Positions 12,582 through 25,400 of a stretch of 64,000 bases of DNA are shown one piece after another. Positions within the stretch are counted from its first letter, which is position 1, and each line of letters starts with the position of its first letter. The translations under genes and the position numbers were made by a program. This DNA is from Paralichthys olivaceus (Eukaryota; Chordata; Actinopteri; Pleuronectiformes; Paralichthyidae): assembly GCF_024713975.1 (NCBI RefSeq), contig NC_091111.1, positions 12,215,001 through 12,279,000 on the forward strand, given 5' to 3'. Below the pieces are notes generated by a model. The model saw only the letters and a program-made list of their open reading frames with translations, did not search any database and had not been told where the DNA came from.

Positions 12582-14995
12582 ACCAGTGGTTCAGAGTGTA
12601 GCTGAGGTAGAGGAGTGTCAGAGGACAGCTCCGGCTGCACTGTTTATCTGTAAACACGCCAGCCTTCAGCTTTCATCGCTACTTTATCCTGAAGCTTATC
12701 ACAGAAAAAACACTTTATCCTTAGCTCCAGGTTAAGAGTGAAGATATTTTCTTTAGGCCTTCTCTGCACTTTTGAAACGTTAGAATCATGATGACCTCAG
12801 TTTAACGTCAAGATCTAAAGAATAATTCTGGCGAATTTCCACTTGTGGCTTATGTAATCGTCAGAAGACACACATGCTCTTGACGATCCAAATGAGAAGA
12901 AGGGTTTAAACAAAGGTTTCTGAGGGGCGATTCTAAAGACTTAGGAACTCACAGAAACCTGTTTGATCAAACTTGACTTCAGAGTAATAAACATCAACAC
13001 ACAGGCGAACTGCTGGTTCTGATTGTTTGTGTAATAATTTGCACTGAAAAACATAAAATTCTAAATAAACTTATGAGCTCTCATAGTGTTGCCACTTGGC
13101 ACGGGAGGCACACTTCTTGTTAACAGTGTGGACAGCAACATCTGGTTGATGACACTTCCTGATCAGCTCACATTGTGGGTTTGGTTTCTGCTCACTTGCC
13201 CAGTCGCTGTTCCTTTCATCCCTTTTACCGTGTTCCTTTAGATCCTGTCACCTTGCTCACTTTTTGCAAATTTTTCTGGTTCCCAAGTTTTTTTGTTTGA
13301 ATTTTTGGACTGTGCTCCATGCTACAAGTTATACGTTCCTGCCACAATGTAGTTTGCCAGTTTGAAACCAGTAAACAGGGGAGATCCTCACTCACAAACT
13401 TGATGATGGATTTATCAATAACTGCTCCAACTTTATCCAGAATTTGTTTAACCACCACCAACTGAAAGCTGGTTTGAAACTGAAAATGTCAAAACATGAT
13501 CCAAGTAGTAAGATGTAAATAAGGCTGAATGCCAAAGTGTGGAGAAAATCTCATGCTCCCTTGTTCAGTGTTGTCATCATCCCTGTAAACTTTATGTTTA
13601 CATGTGGGGTTTTATCTGTACCTGCAGCTGTGCCCATTGTGTGAATAAGATTATGTGCTGTGTCTTTGTTCCTGAGATACAGTCTGTGAGATCTGATCTG
13701 AAATCTCAAAGCTGCAGTCGTGTCCGAACTCCTCTGAGCATGTAAAGCTAAAGCTCCATTGTCTCTGAACTCTTGGCTGCCTGCATGTACACTTACTGTA
13801 GGTGACTTAGTTCATGGGACATATTTCACGACCTGTCCCGCCTGTGAGGACAGTGGTGGCTGGGCCAGAAAAGAGAGGGGAAGGAAATGCAGCATTCTTT
13901 GGAGGAGCTGGGCCTTTTGGACAGGAACAATCACTATGCAAGAAAAACAAGGCTGAAAATAGCTGCTCTGAAACTGTGGAGAGCTGCAACTCTTCCACTG
14001 TTGGTTGTTCAATGCTCATATTAGGACATACAAAGTGGAGATGGAGTGCTGCAAGTGGAGGGAGGTTACCTTTAGCTGTAGAAGGCTGATTCAATTTATA
14101 GATAAGAGGATGTTTAATCAACCAAAACATTCCTAATTTCACCCTAAAATATATAAGCAGATGCCACAGAGGGGCTCTCTGTGCTGAGCCCTAAGGCGAT
14201 TCACTTCTATGCCAGTGGTCAAACTACTGTGACTGTTAAATGATGGATGTCTGGTTCTGGAAATAAACTCTATATTAAATGTTTTATAGTAACACACAGT
14301 CTCTGCTGCTAATTGAATACAATTGATTTGTCCAAAAGCAAATTTAATGACAAACAATTCTGATCAGTTCATTGTTTAAAGTAGTATCTTAGCTTTGATT
14401 TGTTTAGCTTAGATTAGATTAGTATAAAAAGTTTAAGTTAACTCACAATTTTGCAAGAACGTGAAATATTTAGATCCTACCTACAACTCATCCGTCCATC
14501 CATCCAATCCCAGCAGACATTCGGCAAAAGGCGAGGTACACCTTGAACGGGGACCAGCGCATCAGAGGGAAGAAACAAGCATTCACACCGCTGGACAATT
14601 TTTAAGTCTCCAAGTCACCTAACGCCAATCTGCATGTCTTTGGACTGCTAGACGAAGCCAGAGTACCTGGAAAAAAAACACAAATCATAGTACATTTCCA
14701 AAATTAAATGCTTCTTTCGTCCCTCTGCTTTCACCTCGGGGCTATGGATGGAAGAATTTGGCCCAACAGGAGCTCTATTGTTCTGCCGAGCGTGGAGATG
14801 TAGGTAAAGCCCCCCCACACAGCCAGCCTCAGTGAGCTGCTTGGTTTACCTACGTCTTGGCTGGAGAGATTACTGGGCACGGAGCAGCTTTGGCTCTAGA
14901 GGCCTGCAGGTTAATGCTGGAGTGAATGGTGAATAGGCTGGCCCTCTGTATGTGCACGCATGCATGCACATACAAAACTGGAATTTCCATACATG

Positions 14996-15041
<46 letters not shown>

Positions 15042-17637
15042 TTTCTTCCAGTTTACACTTGACAGGAAACAAGAAAAAGGGAGAGAGACAGAAAAAGGGT
15101 TTCGAAATGGCTGAGATATAATTTTGAAATGTTTTTTTTTTGATGGCAATAAACCAAAATAAACCAATTTGATGGCAGCGCTCTTGTCCACGGGCATGTT
15201 CATTATGAGAGGTGAGCAGAGGAGGATTTGTTTTTTCATTTTATCAGCTTAGTGTCTGTCTCCTGATGACATACCAACAATAGAAAAAGCAATGTGTCTA
15301 CAAATCCCTTAAATGTCACACAGTTTGGATATGAGAGGAGATCCTGAGTGGGATCATGAAGTCCTTGTTATCTAGCGGTGACATTTAGAAGCTTGATCTC
15401 AGTCCTGGTGACACATCTTATTGTGCTTGTTCCTGTTTGGTTTGAATGTGATGACTTTCATGTCGAGCTGTAGTTGTTTGTTGCTCCTCCATAGGTGAAA
15501 TATAGGAATGAAAGAAGCAGTTTCAAAGGGTGACCAGGGTCAGATGGATTCATTAGATAATGCTTCTAATACTGAGCATGTTTCAATATCAGCAAAGCAA
15601 AGGCAAGTGGGAGTAAATGTTATGACCTTGACTGTTGACAACTCTTCCCTGGCACAGAGAGAAATAAAGCCAAAAGTTTAATCTCAGAGGAGGGCAGCAT
15701 GTGTGCTCGGTTTAAAGCTGTACAGGCAGGGAGGAATTCTGATGTGAGTCAGGAGGAGTTTCACGGGGAGTGGAGGGTCTCGCACTGGAATGTGCCAAAC
15801 AGCACTGACCAATCTGTGCCACTGAACATTTCTTGTTTCTCTGTCTCTGCAGTGTTGTGCAATTTTCAGACTTCACAGGAGCTATAGCTCAATGTACACA
15901 TCCGCCGATTAAAACTAGATGTCACGTTCATAGTAAGTAACATTGTACCCTGCAGGAACCGACAGTCAGCAGTTTACACAGGTTGGTATAGGCTTAGTTA
16001 CAATCACGAGCTAGAAGATCTTATTCTGTTGTTTTTTGGGGGTTTGGCAAACAGCTGTTTGGTGCATTACTGCTCTTCTGGTGTGCAGGCGTCTGTTTGA
16101 TTTGTTTTTGACATCTACGATAAATCCTTAAAGGATAAATTTGGAATCTGGAAACAGGAGGGAAGAATCAGCCTCTTTCTATTCAACAATGGAATCTATT
16201 GTTAATTGAAGAAAGAGAGTTTAAAAAATATATATGGATGGATGGATATATGACTTAGGTTTGAAGGAGTGCACATGGAGTGCACATTGATCAACATATC
16301 TACAGGCATCAGATCTAACAAGTCTAACGCGCACCAGATGTGTTTACTCACTTCAGCTCAAATGCTCTGCTGTCTGCTGCTCTCTGTCAGGAGGACAAGG
16401 TGAAGAAGATCATGTCCAAGAAGGAGAGGAGGGAGAAGAAGATGTTCTCCTCTAAAGACGACGAGCACTTCTTGTTGACGGGAGTGAAACTGGCTGACCG
16501 CAGAGGGTGAGGTTACCCGAACTGGATAATGTGGGATTATGAGAACTGTTATGCATTTAAGAGGCAGCTTTAATATTGCATTATGATTTATTTTGCATTT
16601 ACAACCAGTTGTCATTTGGACTCATTAGATTTGATCTCATATGAGTCAAGAAAAAAAATCAAATAGACTGAAAGAGCACTAGTTGGTGGAGGCATTCAAC
16701 CACAGCACGATAATTCTTGTATTTTGAATAAATGTTTTGTTTGTAATGTGTTAATCTCCAGTTTTCTTTCCAATGGACAGGTTGTGCATTTAATGTGTCT
16801 GTATTTTAATATCAAACTAGTTCTTTCAACAGTTCTGATGAAATGTAACTTGTCCTACAAGCATATAAAATATATGTCAGAACTTGTGTTAGTGGAGACA
16901 AACTGAGGTCAAATGAGTGTAAACGGACTTTATTTGTTTATATGTAAGAGAGAGCTGCATGTGCCAGCAGTCAGTAACTCTCAGAGCCCTCAGTGGTGTG
17001 GAGCACGTATGGAGGAAAACCTAAATGAATCACGTAGCTGTGACAATCAACCGGGAATTCCTATATAATGGCTCGTTGTATGGGGAAAGTTCCCCTGGTG
17101 TTATGTCTGTTCCCCACCCAGTCAGTGTTATTTTTAGCTGAGATGTTCAAGGTGAACTTTTGTGCAACAGCAGCTTCACTGTTTATTTTTCTCTGAAGGT
17201 CTCACAAGAAAATCAAAGACGATGAAAAGGATAAAGAAAAGAAGGACAAGCCGGAGAAGGGCCACTGTTTCTGGGAGAGTGTTACCATGACGATGAGGCA
17301 GATCTCGCCCACCAAGAAGCTGGAGAAGATGGAGGGCTGGGAGCCGCCTCAGCTGGAGGACTTAAACGAGACTGAGACAGATGATGCCCCGGAGGACAAG
17401 ACCTTGGAAGGGTACTCACCGTCCCCTCTACCCGAGTCTCCAGGCCTTCCGTTGGACTTGGCCTCCTGGGGGGGGCAGGGCCTGGAAGAGGACTCTTCCC
17501 GCTACGCTAACCTGTCGGACTCCAAGGATTCAACAGCGGCTGTCACGTGGACGGCCCGCGCCAAAGTCAAGCTGGCCGGCATCAGCAGGATGAGCAGAGG
17601 GATTGTGTCGGACATTGCGTGGGAGGGGTTTAAATAG
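6339..17637 (+). CDS. tdrp: tdrp: testis development-related protein homologue (4 coding exons)
   Basis: Coding exons are 6339-6425, 12175-12231, 16391-16506 and 17199-17637. All junctions are GT-AG and the phases join cleanly (0, 0, 2) to give 232 residues. Exon 1 begins MFKKSKSKVLVDY and exon 2 is a short glutamate-rich acidic run. Exon 3 holds KDDEHFLL at about 70-77. Exon 4 opens with a lysine-rich stretch, then has CFWESV at about 110-115 and GWEPPQL at 133-139. Human TDRP has the equivalent KDDEQHLL, FWDNLV and GWEPPKL in the same order. The convergent fbxo25 neighbour matches human 8p23.3, which confirms the identity. The family is nuclear and linked to spermatogenesis; its biochemistry is poorly known. 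The protein is somewhat longer than human TDRP (about 185-200 residues). Lysine-rich residues 50-107 suggest a nuclear or nucleic-acid role, which is inference. The exon 2 acceptor has a TG-rich tract. I saw no frame breaks. Confidence 0.86.
6983..7004. repeat. (AATC)n short tandem repeat
   Basis: About five tandem copies of the tetranucleotide in tdrp intron 1. Confidence 0.85.
7151..7187. repeat. (CA)n microsatellite
   Basis: About 18 uninterrupted AC units in tdrp intron 1. Confidence 0.95.
9690..9740 (+). repeat. Fish dispersed repeat fragment ('CTTTATATACAGTCTGTGG' core)
   Basis: It contains CATCTTTATATACAGTCTG, a core I recognise as a high-copy teleost repeat. Related copies occur near 23255-23340 (nearly the same core) and near 38985-39125 (opposite orientation). 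The element edges are not resolved. Confidence 0.5.
10303..10328. repeat. (CA)n microsatellite
   Basis: Thirteen AC units in tdrp intron 1. Confidence 0.93.
11230..11505 (+). repeat. Teleost interspersed repeat, longer copy
   Basis: Ordered motifs include ATCATGAAACTCAGTGGAAG, GATGTGGTATGGGTCA, TTTTTCAACATTTTTGTTGA, GGGACTGATATTTATGAGTG and TGGACCTTGGAGGAGGCATG. I recognise this as an abundant fish non-autonomous repeat. A deleted copy lies near 26850-27015. It creates spurious open frames on both strands. Confidence 0.65.
12509..12579. repeat. (CA)n microsatellite, long
   Basis: A 71-base AC array with one interruption near 12520, in tdrp intron 2. Confidence 0.96.
14485..14670. repeat. 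Teleost repeat with 'TCCATCCATCC ... CTGCATGTCTTTGGACTG' signature
   Basis: It begins with tandem CATC units. It continues with a 'GGGACCAGCGCATCAGAGGG' part, a CATTCACACC part, 'AATTTTTAAGTCTCCAAGTC', CAATCTGCATGTCTTTGGAC and AAGCCAGAGTACCTGGA. This order is a hallmark of a very common fish interspersed repeat. A second partial copy is at about 40575-40745. It lies in tdrp intron 2. Confidence 0.65.
15001..15039. repeat. (CA)n microsatellite
   Basis: About 19 AC units preceded by an alternating GCGCGC run, in tdrp intron 2. Confidence 0.95.
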
Positions 17638-18784
17638 TGGCCATTTAAAGTTGTGATACTCCCTCTGTCCTTCACCTGTGTCGTGAGGATGAAGACCTGA
17701 ACCAAATATCTGCTTGTCTTCGTAGTCTTTAAACTTAACAGGTGCTAACCGGTGTTGAGCTGCTGTACTGTAGTAAAGACCTGCGCATGAAACATGAAGT
17801 TTGTTTTTGGTATTTTAGCTTTAAAGTCAATGAAGACAACATGTTAGTTTTATCAATGGGCTTTTTTATTTGTGAAAGTTTTAAATCACTGGTATAAATT
17901 GTATAGTAAAACAAATGAAAGCCTTAAAATGCCTGACCTGTAGATATGTGATTTAAAAGTGATTTTTCATGTCATTTTTGTGGCTGTTATTATTTTAGTA
18001 TTAGAGAATTGATGAATATGCAAACCTACTCCAGATTTTATAAAGTTAGACTGGTTCTCAGCTCTTCTACGTCTATGCCGTGACAGAATGTGAGGTTGAA
18101 GCCTTAACTTATGCATCAATACTGAGCTGTGCAATCTGGCACACTGGTGTGTGTAACTGTTGCTGTGTGTGTGAGAGGTGAAAGATGATAAAGAAAGATA
18201 CAGACAGAAGCTCCGTAAAATGTCCTTAAAATTGGTTCTGGACATTTTCTGGAGTTTGCCTTTTACATATATAGAACACAGCTGGAGATTGTCCGACTCG
18301 TTCACAACAGGAAAATGCTGCGGAAATCGTGTTTTTGTTTCCAGCGCATCGCCACTGTTGTCGACTCTCGGATGTCGTTGTGTTTCCGAGTTGAAATCTT
18401 TGTCTGCATCTTTGTATTAGATTTGTTTTTTTCTTCAGTTTTGTGTCAGACACATTTTCCAGACATTTTACCAGGGGTCAGACGTGTTGAGCTCTCTCAC
18501 TCTGGTAAGATTTCAGGAAAATGATTCAGTGCTTGTCTGAAAACAGCTAGAGACTTTGTCACAGTTGTGACTCACAGGGGACATTGCTGAACATATCTGC
18601 TGTTGTTGAAACGCTGCTTTCATATAATATTAGTTATGATAAATATTAATTTCTTACTTGTGAATAGAGCTCACAGAAAAAACAAATATAGTGCCTCACA
18701 TCAGTGAAATAATCTTTTTTATAGTTACATTGTCAATGCATAGTATTTTGATAATCAAATGACAAAACATGATATTAGTTTTAT

Positions 18785-18790
18785 AATAAA
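18785..18790 (+). terminator. Candidate tdrp polyadenylation signal
   Basis: An AATAAA hexamer about 1.15 kb after the tdrp stop, followed within 30 bases by a GTGTGT-containing stretch that could serve as the downstream element. No transcript evidence; assignment is inference. Confidence 0.3.
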
Positions 18791-19387
18791 TTCAAAGCAA
18801 CCTACAGTGTGTCATAGATGGAATCATGTTTGAATGACAAAGCTGAATCGTTTTTGTGTCAGTCAAATGATATCATGTGTTTTTGTTGTAAATTGAAACC
18901 AGATCATCATCTGAGCACAAACCTGTTGAGCTCATCACAAAACCCAGACAGATGCAGGAGAGGCAGCCCATTTTGTTCCTGTGCTGCATTGGCTTGACCA
19001 ACAGGGGGAGCTGCAGTTTGTGTGCATTATAGACAGCTGGTTCACTCTTAAATAATCTGTATATTGTAGGACTGAGACAATGAAGAGTAATTTCATTTCT
19101 GCTATGGTTAAATGTTTTAACTGAATAAGAAACGTTTTAAAATCATTCTTTGCTTTTCTCTTATCTCCTTTTTTGTTTAGTCTGTTTACTGAATTTGTTT
19201 GATGCTGAAGTCGGCTTCAACAAAGCTGTAGGTTCACTTCAGTGGATTCCTGTATCCTGCACTTATACACTTACAGGCTGGGTTATATTTTCTCAGAGCA
19301 GACTAAAGCTCTATTCTCACTATATGCCTCTGCTTTTTCGGCACTTTGCAGCTCAGAGTTAATACATGGCTTCACTTACCGGTGATT

Positions 19388-19393
19388 TTTATT
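19388..19393 (-). terminator. Candidate fbxo25 polyadenylation signal
   Basis: TTTATT on the plus strand reads AATAAA on the minus strand, about 1.03 kb beyond the fbxo25 stop. The sequence between here and the stop is AT-rich with no coding frame, as expected for a 3' UTR. Other AT-rich hexamers near 19.56 kb are alternatives. Confidence 0.3.
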
Positions 19394-20423
19394 TTAATTT
19401 AATTTTCTTATTCACTCTTAAAGTAAATTTAAATATTTAAAAAAATATTAAAATAAATTTTACTTATGTGTTCAATAACATTTTTATGAAAGATATATCC
19501 ATGAGGGCATTTCCAGCATCCCAATACAAAAAGAAAGCAGAAGCAGGTTTTAAAAAATATTTAATAGTTATTTTACCTAATTCCCTTCCCATAAAAGTCA
19601 CAATAGTACCATAAAGAGAATTTGAACAGTCAATAAATATTACAAAAGTTGGAGTAAGGATACAAATATAAAATAATATAAATAACGTCTTACATTTTCT
19701 CTGTCTGCCACATCAGACAGTTTTCTGACAGTATTGATGAAAGTAGTTAAGCCGAATAAATATTTCCGCAGCTAGTTTTACGTTTTTCTCTTTTCGTGTT
19801 GATGCCACCATGTAGGCCTACTCACCAAGAATTTACAAAGGACAATGTACAGTATGTAAACAGAGACTCACATGACATGCATTCAGTTATTGCAGAAAAA
19901 TACCACAAACCCACAAAAAAGCAGAACACAGAATAATTCGACAGCCATTAAATAAACCATCGACATAAGACATCTTATTCTGCCACACTGTAAATGATTA
20001 TCTTTTCTATGTAGAACCCCCCCCCCCAACAAACTTTATAGATCACCTAGCATTAATCATTTATCAATAGTGTAAACATGCTACAACCCCTTTTACATAT
20101 AAATCCATTCAACATAGGAATTAAATGTACATAATATTTTTTCTTTTCCGTCAGGGGCAGCCCTTTTGCTGAGAAGACAAAACATTTATGAGGAAAGAAG
20201 AAAAACAGAATTTTCTCTTATATTTCATGTATCACCACCAACATTCTTAAAATCAACAAACTCACACTTTTGACCTGCCCTTTGTCTCAGGGAAACATTT
20301 GTGCGTGTAACCATAGTCATAAAAAAGAGATTTCTTTCATTTTAAGCCCTTTGTATTTCTCTGAAAAGTCTAGTATACACACTCGGGTTTGGAGACTGAG
20401 GGTACACAGACACTACGGAGGGT

Positions 20424-22335
20424 TTAAAACTGGAAGAGATCGATAAAGTGCTGAGGAGAGATGGGCATGAGGCAGTTGTCCGGATCGGTGGCTGTGCATG
20501 GGTGGCCAAATTCCTGGAACGAGGTAGACACAGAATTGTTAGCGTAGAAAGCAGAGAGGCGTCTGCTCATGTTGTGCACACAGAACACTTTGACGTATGA
20601 CACTGGAGTATGTGATGCATCAGTTGTTAGTGAATTTAAAATTAAACAGGTTTTTGTAGGTTGTCTGGGTTGACTGATCGAATTTAATGATTAATACAAG
20701 CTCTGAAATGTCTAATTTTCTATGTATGCATGTAGTAACAACTTTAGCTGATTAACAGCTGTTGATTACATTAAACAAAAGAAAGTCTTTACAAACTGGA
20801 CAAGTCCTTACAGTCCTAACAAGAAGTAAACATGACCTTAATAACCTTTGTGCTTTCCTATAGGTGTAATGGTGCAACATAGTTTGATGAATCAATTGTT
20901 TGAAACAAGTCAGTGGTTTTAAAATCGTCCTGAACATAATTACACACAGAGAAACATTTGTGTTAAACTAAATGACAACTGACGTTAAGTTTATGATATA
21001 ACACAAATAACTTGCGGTTAGGAAAGATTAAACAGTCAGCACAGCAGAAAGGGTGACACTGTTTACTAAACACGAGCCAAACATGATGACATCAAGCAAA
21101 ACAGAGCACAACAAGACAAAGCTCAACACATGCAAAAAGATAAGCCCTCAGTCGGTTCACGGGGAGAAACACGGGACAAACGGTCGACTGAAGAGACAAA
21201 GGCATGATGGGACAGAAAGTACCTTGAATAACAAAGTCAGGTGATGATCCTTAAGGAATCAGGGGGAGAAGCGGGAAGGAGGGGAAGACAAGCGAGAGGA
21301 GGGATATAAGGGCAGAGGTTAAACAGTATAAGGAACCAGCCAGGAGGATAACAAGATTCTGGGTGGTACATCATCGAAGGAGGACAAGTAAGGATTGGAA
21401 CTGCTGAGTATTAGGGCCATATTAAAGAAAACAGACATTTGGAGAATAAAAAAAGTTATTGAGAAGAAAGGCGTAGTAATACCAGAATAAAGTAAAACAT
21501 ATTTTTAGGAAATAAACAACAAGGAGAACTAACGCCTCTGGATCCAAAATCTTGAAGAAATCTCATTGTTTCCAGAGAAACTACATAAACACAGTATAGC
21601 AAACACAGTGTCTTTTAAAAGTCCTGATACTTATGATAATGTGGTGCTGATGAGCCGAACGATTTAGTATTAAATCACTAAAAAATAACTTAACACTCAT
21701 ACCTTATTTAAACGCAGGCTGCTCTTCTGAGTCTAAAATCTTAAAAAGACTTTATGCTCATAAAATGTACTTTTATATTTTTCCTGTAATATTACGACTT
21801 TGTTCTTAAAATTACAACTTTGATTTGAGTGGCCCTAATACTCTATCATGGATTGGCTCAGTGACATTTTGATCTAAGCACTTAGTTCACTTACAAATCA
21901 TCCTCGCACATTATTAACTCAAGCTCTAACATAAATAAATGTGATCTGTGTCCTACATGTGGTTAGAGATCAGCTCTCATAGGTGACTAAGGTCAAACCA
22001 GTCATTTGTTTGACCTCTGACTGCTACATCTACATAAATGAGCACGAGCTCTCGGCAGTAAAAGGTGATTCAATTAATGTTATGTAAAATTTGTACTTTA
22101 CTTGCAGTCAGAGGAACAGCACTAGTTCGTCATATAGTGTTCCCTGTGTGAATGTGGGTGCAGGTGTATTTTATGTTCCTGTTTACCTTCCAGAAGAGGA
22201 TGCAACAGTGTTTGCAGAAGTGCAAGGTGTCGCCGTATTGGTCGTTCGTGGGGTAGTGTTTCTGCAGAATGAAGTACATCAGCTTCCAGTCCACGTTGTC
22301 GCTCTTGGTCAGGACCAAGTTCTGACAGAACTGCA

Positions 22336-22394
<59 letters not shown>

Positions 22395-22438
22395 GCAAGC
22401 AAGCAAGCAGGAATTAAATATAGTTATTGTACAAGATC

Positions 22439-22491
<53 letters not shown>

Positions 22492-25400
22492 AAGTAGACT
22501 GTACTGTAGCAATCCTGCCCTCTAGTGGCCAACAGTTACATCTTAACAGGCCGATGGGGCAGCCACCTGTTAACATGCTCACCTACGATTATAAACATCA
22601 AAACTTAATTTCTCTGATTTTAAAATGGGTCACCTGGAAACAGTCCTTGAGTAGATCTTGTCCTCTCACCTGTTTGTCTGAGAAGTGGAAGTAACACAGT
22701 TTCTTCCACAGCCTCCGGTTCTCACTGAGCATGAGCAGAGTGGGTGTGGCCTTTCCCAGGTTAATGATGTCATATGCGTCAGATAAGTTGTAAAAGATCT
22801 TATTCTGCATGTGTAGGGGCAGGTCGTTGAACGACAGGCCAGTGCTCATTTGCTGTGGGAATAAGTAACCACCAATCAGAACTGGGCAGTAGAGACAGAT
22901 ATTAATACAAATAGAATGGAATTTTTTTACACCACAAAAATGTTTTCCACTGAAGATGCAGTTTTATGCAATTACGCATCAATTTTCAATACACCTCCCC
23001 CCTCAAGATTTCACTTTGCTCCTCAATCAGGTTGTGAGCAGATGTTGCATAAAAAAATGGCAAAGTCTCAGCAGAGCAGAATTCACTGCAGTAGATAAAT
23101 TGCAAAACTGCACAACAACGCTTTTTGAAAATTCCTGTTTACAGAGAGACCGCTCTCTAGAAACCGGGGCCAGAACCACAGGTGTGAAAAAGCAGAGAAG
23201 AACATGCTGAAGTTTTGGGCTGAACAAAAAAATTGGAGTACACACCATAGACGAGACTATAGGCTATAAAGATGGGGTGGAACGCCATGACTGACAGCTT
23301 GTGGAGACACATCGTCCATATTTATATACAGTCTGTGGTGCACACACTTTCTTCCTCTACCTTGGGGATCTGCAGGTCGTTGAGCTGCTGCTGCCACTTG
23401 AGAATGTTCTCCAGTCGGCACAACCAGATGTTGACATTGCCCACAAGGACACATCTGCCAACATGGATGGTCAGATTGTGCAGAGTCATGTGCAGGTCCT
23501 GCAGCAGGTCCTTGACCAGGCGAGGATTGTGCTGGTCCTCGAGAACTAGAAACCAAATTTGAAAAAGAAAACAAAAAAGAGAAAAAAAGGAAACAGAAAT
23601 TAAAAATAAATTAGGATCAGCCAAAAAAAGGCAAACAAAAATAAGATGTTATGTTGAGTTATAGCAATAACAATATGGCATATTTCCTTTTCTAAAGTGT
23701 CACTCATTTCCAGCTGAAAAGTTGCTCATAAACTTTTTTATGTTGTTGCAGATATTTATCTGTTCTTATGAGATGTACAGTCAGCTTATTGCTACAAAAA
23801 TACTGACAGAATAGTGTAAACTTTTATGGGCATTTATTAAAGGAAAATGTGTCAGACTGAACCTCGGTCTAGATCACAGTCTGATAACATAATAAAAAAC
23901 GAGTCTTCCCCTCAGGTCCTCTTACCCTTTCGTACAATCTTCTCCAGTATGTTGAAATAGTTTTTCTGGGCAGCTCCACTCAGAGAAGGCAGCTGAGACC
24001 TGGCTATTAGCTGAAAAAGCTGCGGGTGAGAGACAGTAAGACAGTTACAGGGGGAGTTGCTTGTACAAGTTTTACAACAAAATGATCAAAAGGAAATTTT
24101 GAATCGTTATCACTCACTTTTATAACATAGTTGAATCTTCTTAAGTCTTGGAGGGCACTGGAGAAGTCTAGACGGTTGAGTGCTTCGCCAAGCGTGCTGT
24201 ATTGATGTCGCTGCACACGAACACACACACATAGTTTGATAAAGAATTTGAATTTATGAAATGCTGCTGCAAATAAATCCTTCATGTGAAAATTGTGCTC
24301 CAGTACTCACTTCCTTTGAGTTCCTTCTCAGCACATAGATCCATTTATCCCTGTAAACAACTAGAAGGCAGAAAAAACACACATTGTTTCCCGGTGTCAG
24401 TTTGTCAGTAGTTAACATGCACATGTAGATATTGTATATTGAGTGGACAAATGTGACAGACACCTGTGCGATCTAATACAACCCAATCCAATACCCTTCA
24501 GCAAATACTAGAGACTATTGCAGATAGTTTATAGTAGATAATTTAAACGAGTGTGACATGTTGGACTAGTATGAAGCTGAGAAGGCCGTCGGGTGCTGTT
24601 GAGAGATGGTCACATCCTCTACAGTCCACAGCTCCACAGGGATTATACAAACCTGCAGACTGTAGAAGGTCTTAACTACCTACAGTGTCTCCTACAGATG
24701 TGTCCAAGGAAAATCAAGAACATTGTTGATTTTCTATTAGGTGAATACTAATGTTTACTTACAGAAGAATTCAGATAATGACCTTGAATAAAAGTATTAA
24801 TACAGTGTCATACTGCGTTGTAAAAAAAGGTTGTGCATTCCATGTGCAAATGTACAAATACAACCTGAATAGAACTTATTTCAGCAAACTAAAAAGTGCT
24901 CATTATGCAGCAGAAAGGCTCCTGTCAGAATTAGACTGTTGTACATCGAAGTAGAGAGCAAATCACCCCAGTCCTTAAATCACTACATTTATTTTAAATG
25001 CAGATTATTATTATGTTACAGATAGTAGCATTTGAGAAAAAAAATAGCTTTCTAATAAATGTATTAGAGTAGAAGTAGAAAGTAACTCAGCAGAAACGCT
25101 ATGAAGCATGTGATTGCTCTCTCCTCACTCTGTGTCACAGACTCTCAGATGTGAGGAAGCATTTTCTGTGATCTCTACAGAAAACAGGGTTCAGAGTTCC
25201 ATTTATGGACAAAACGTCACGGATGGAATATTTCAGTCCTCAGCAACATTTCCCACAGGCTCTGTCTTTAATGGCTGAATGATTTGTTATTGAAACACAA
25301 TTATTGAAGTAGTTTCAACACACTCTCATGTTCAATAGGTGGTGGCTTCACTGCAGTTATGACTTGTGACTACTGTTAACTCACACTGAGATCTGGTGTT

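Noticed and set aside
22122-22532. Long open frames through the CA and GA arrays near fbxo25 exon 8
   Set aside because: Dinucleotide repeats are open in several frames; only the 22330-22187 part is coding.
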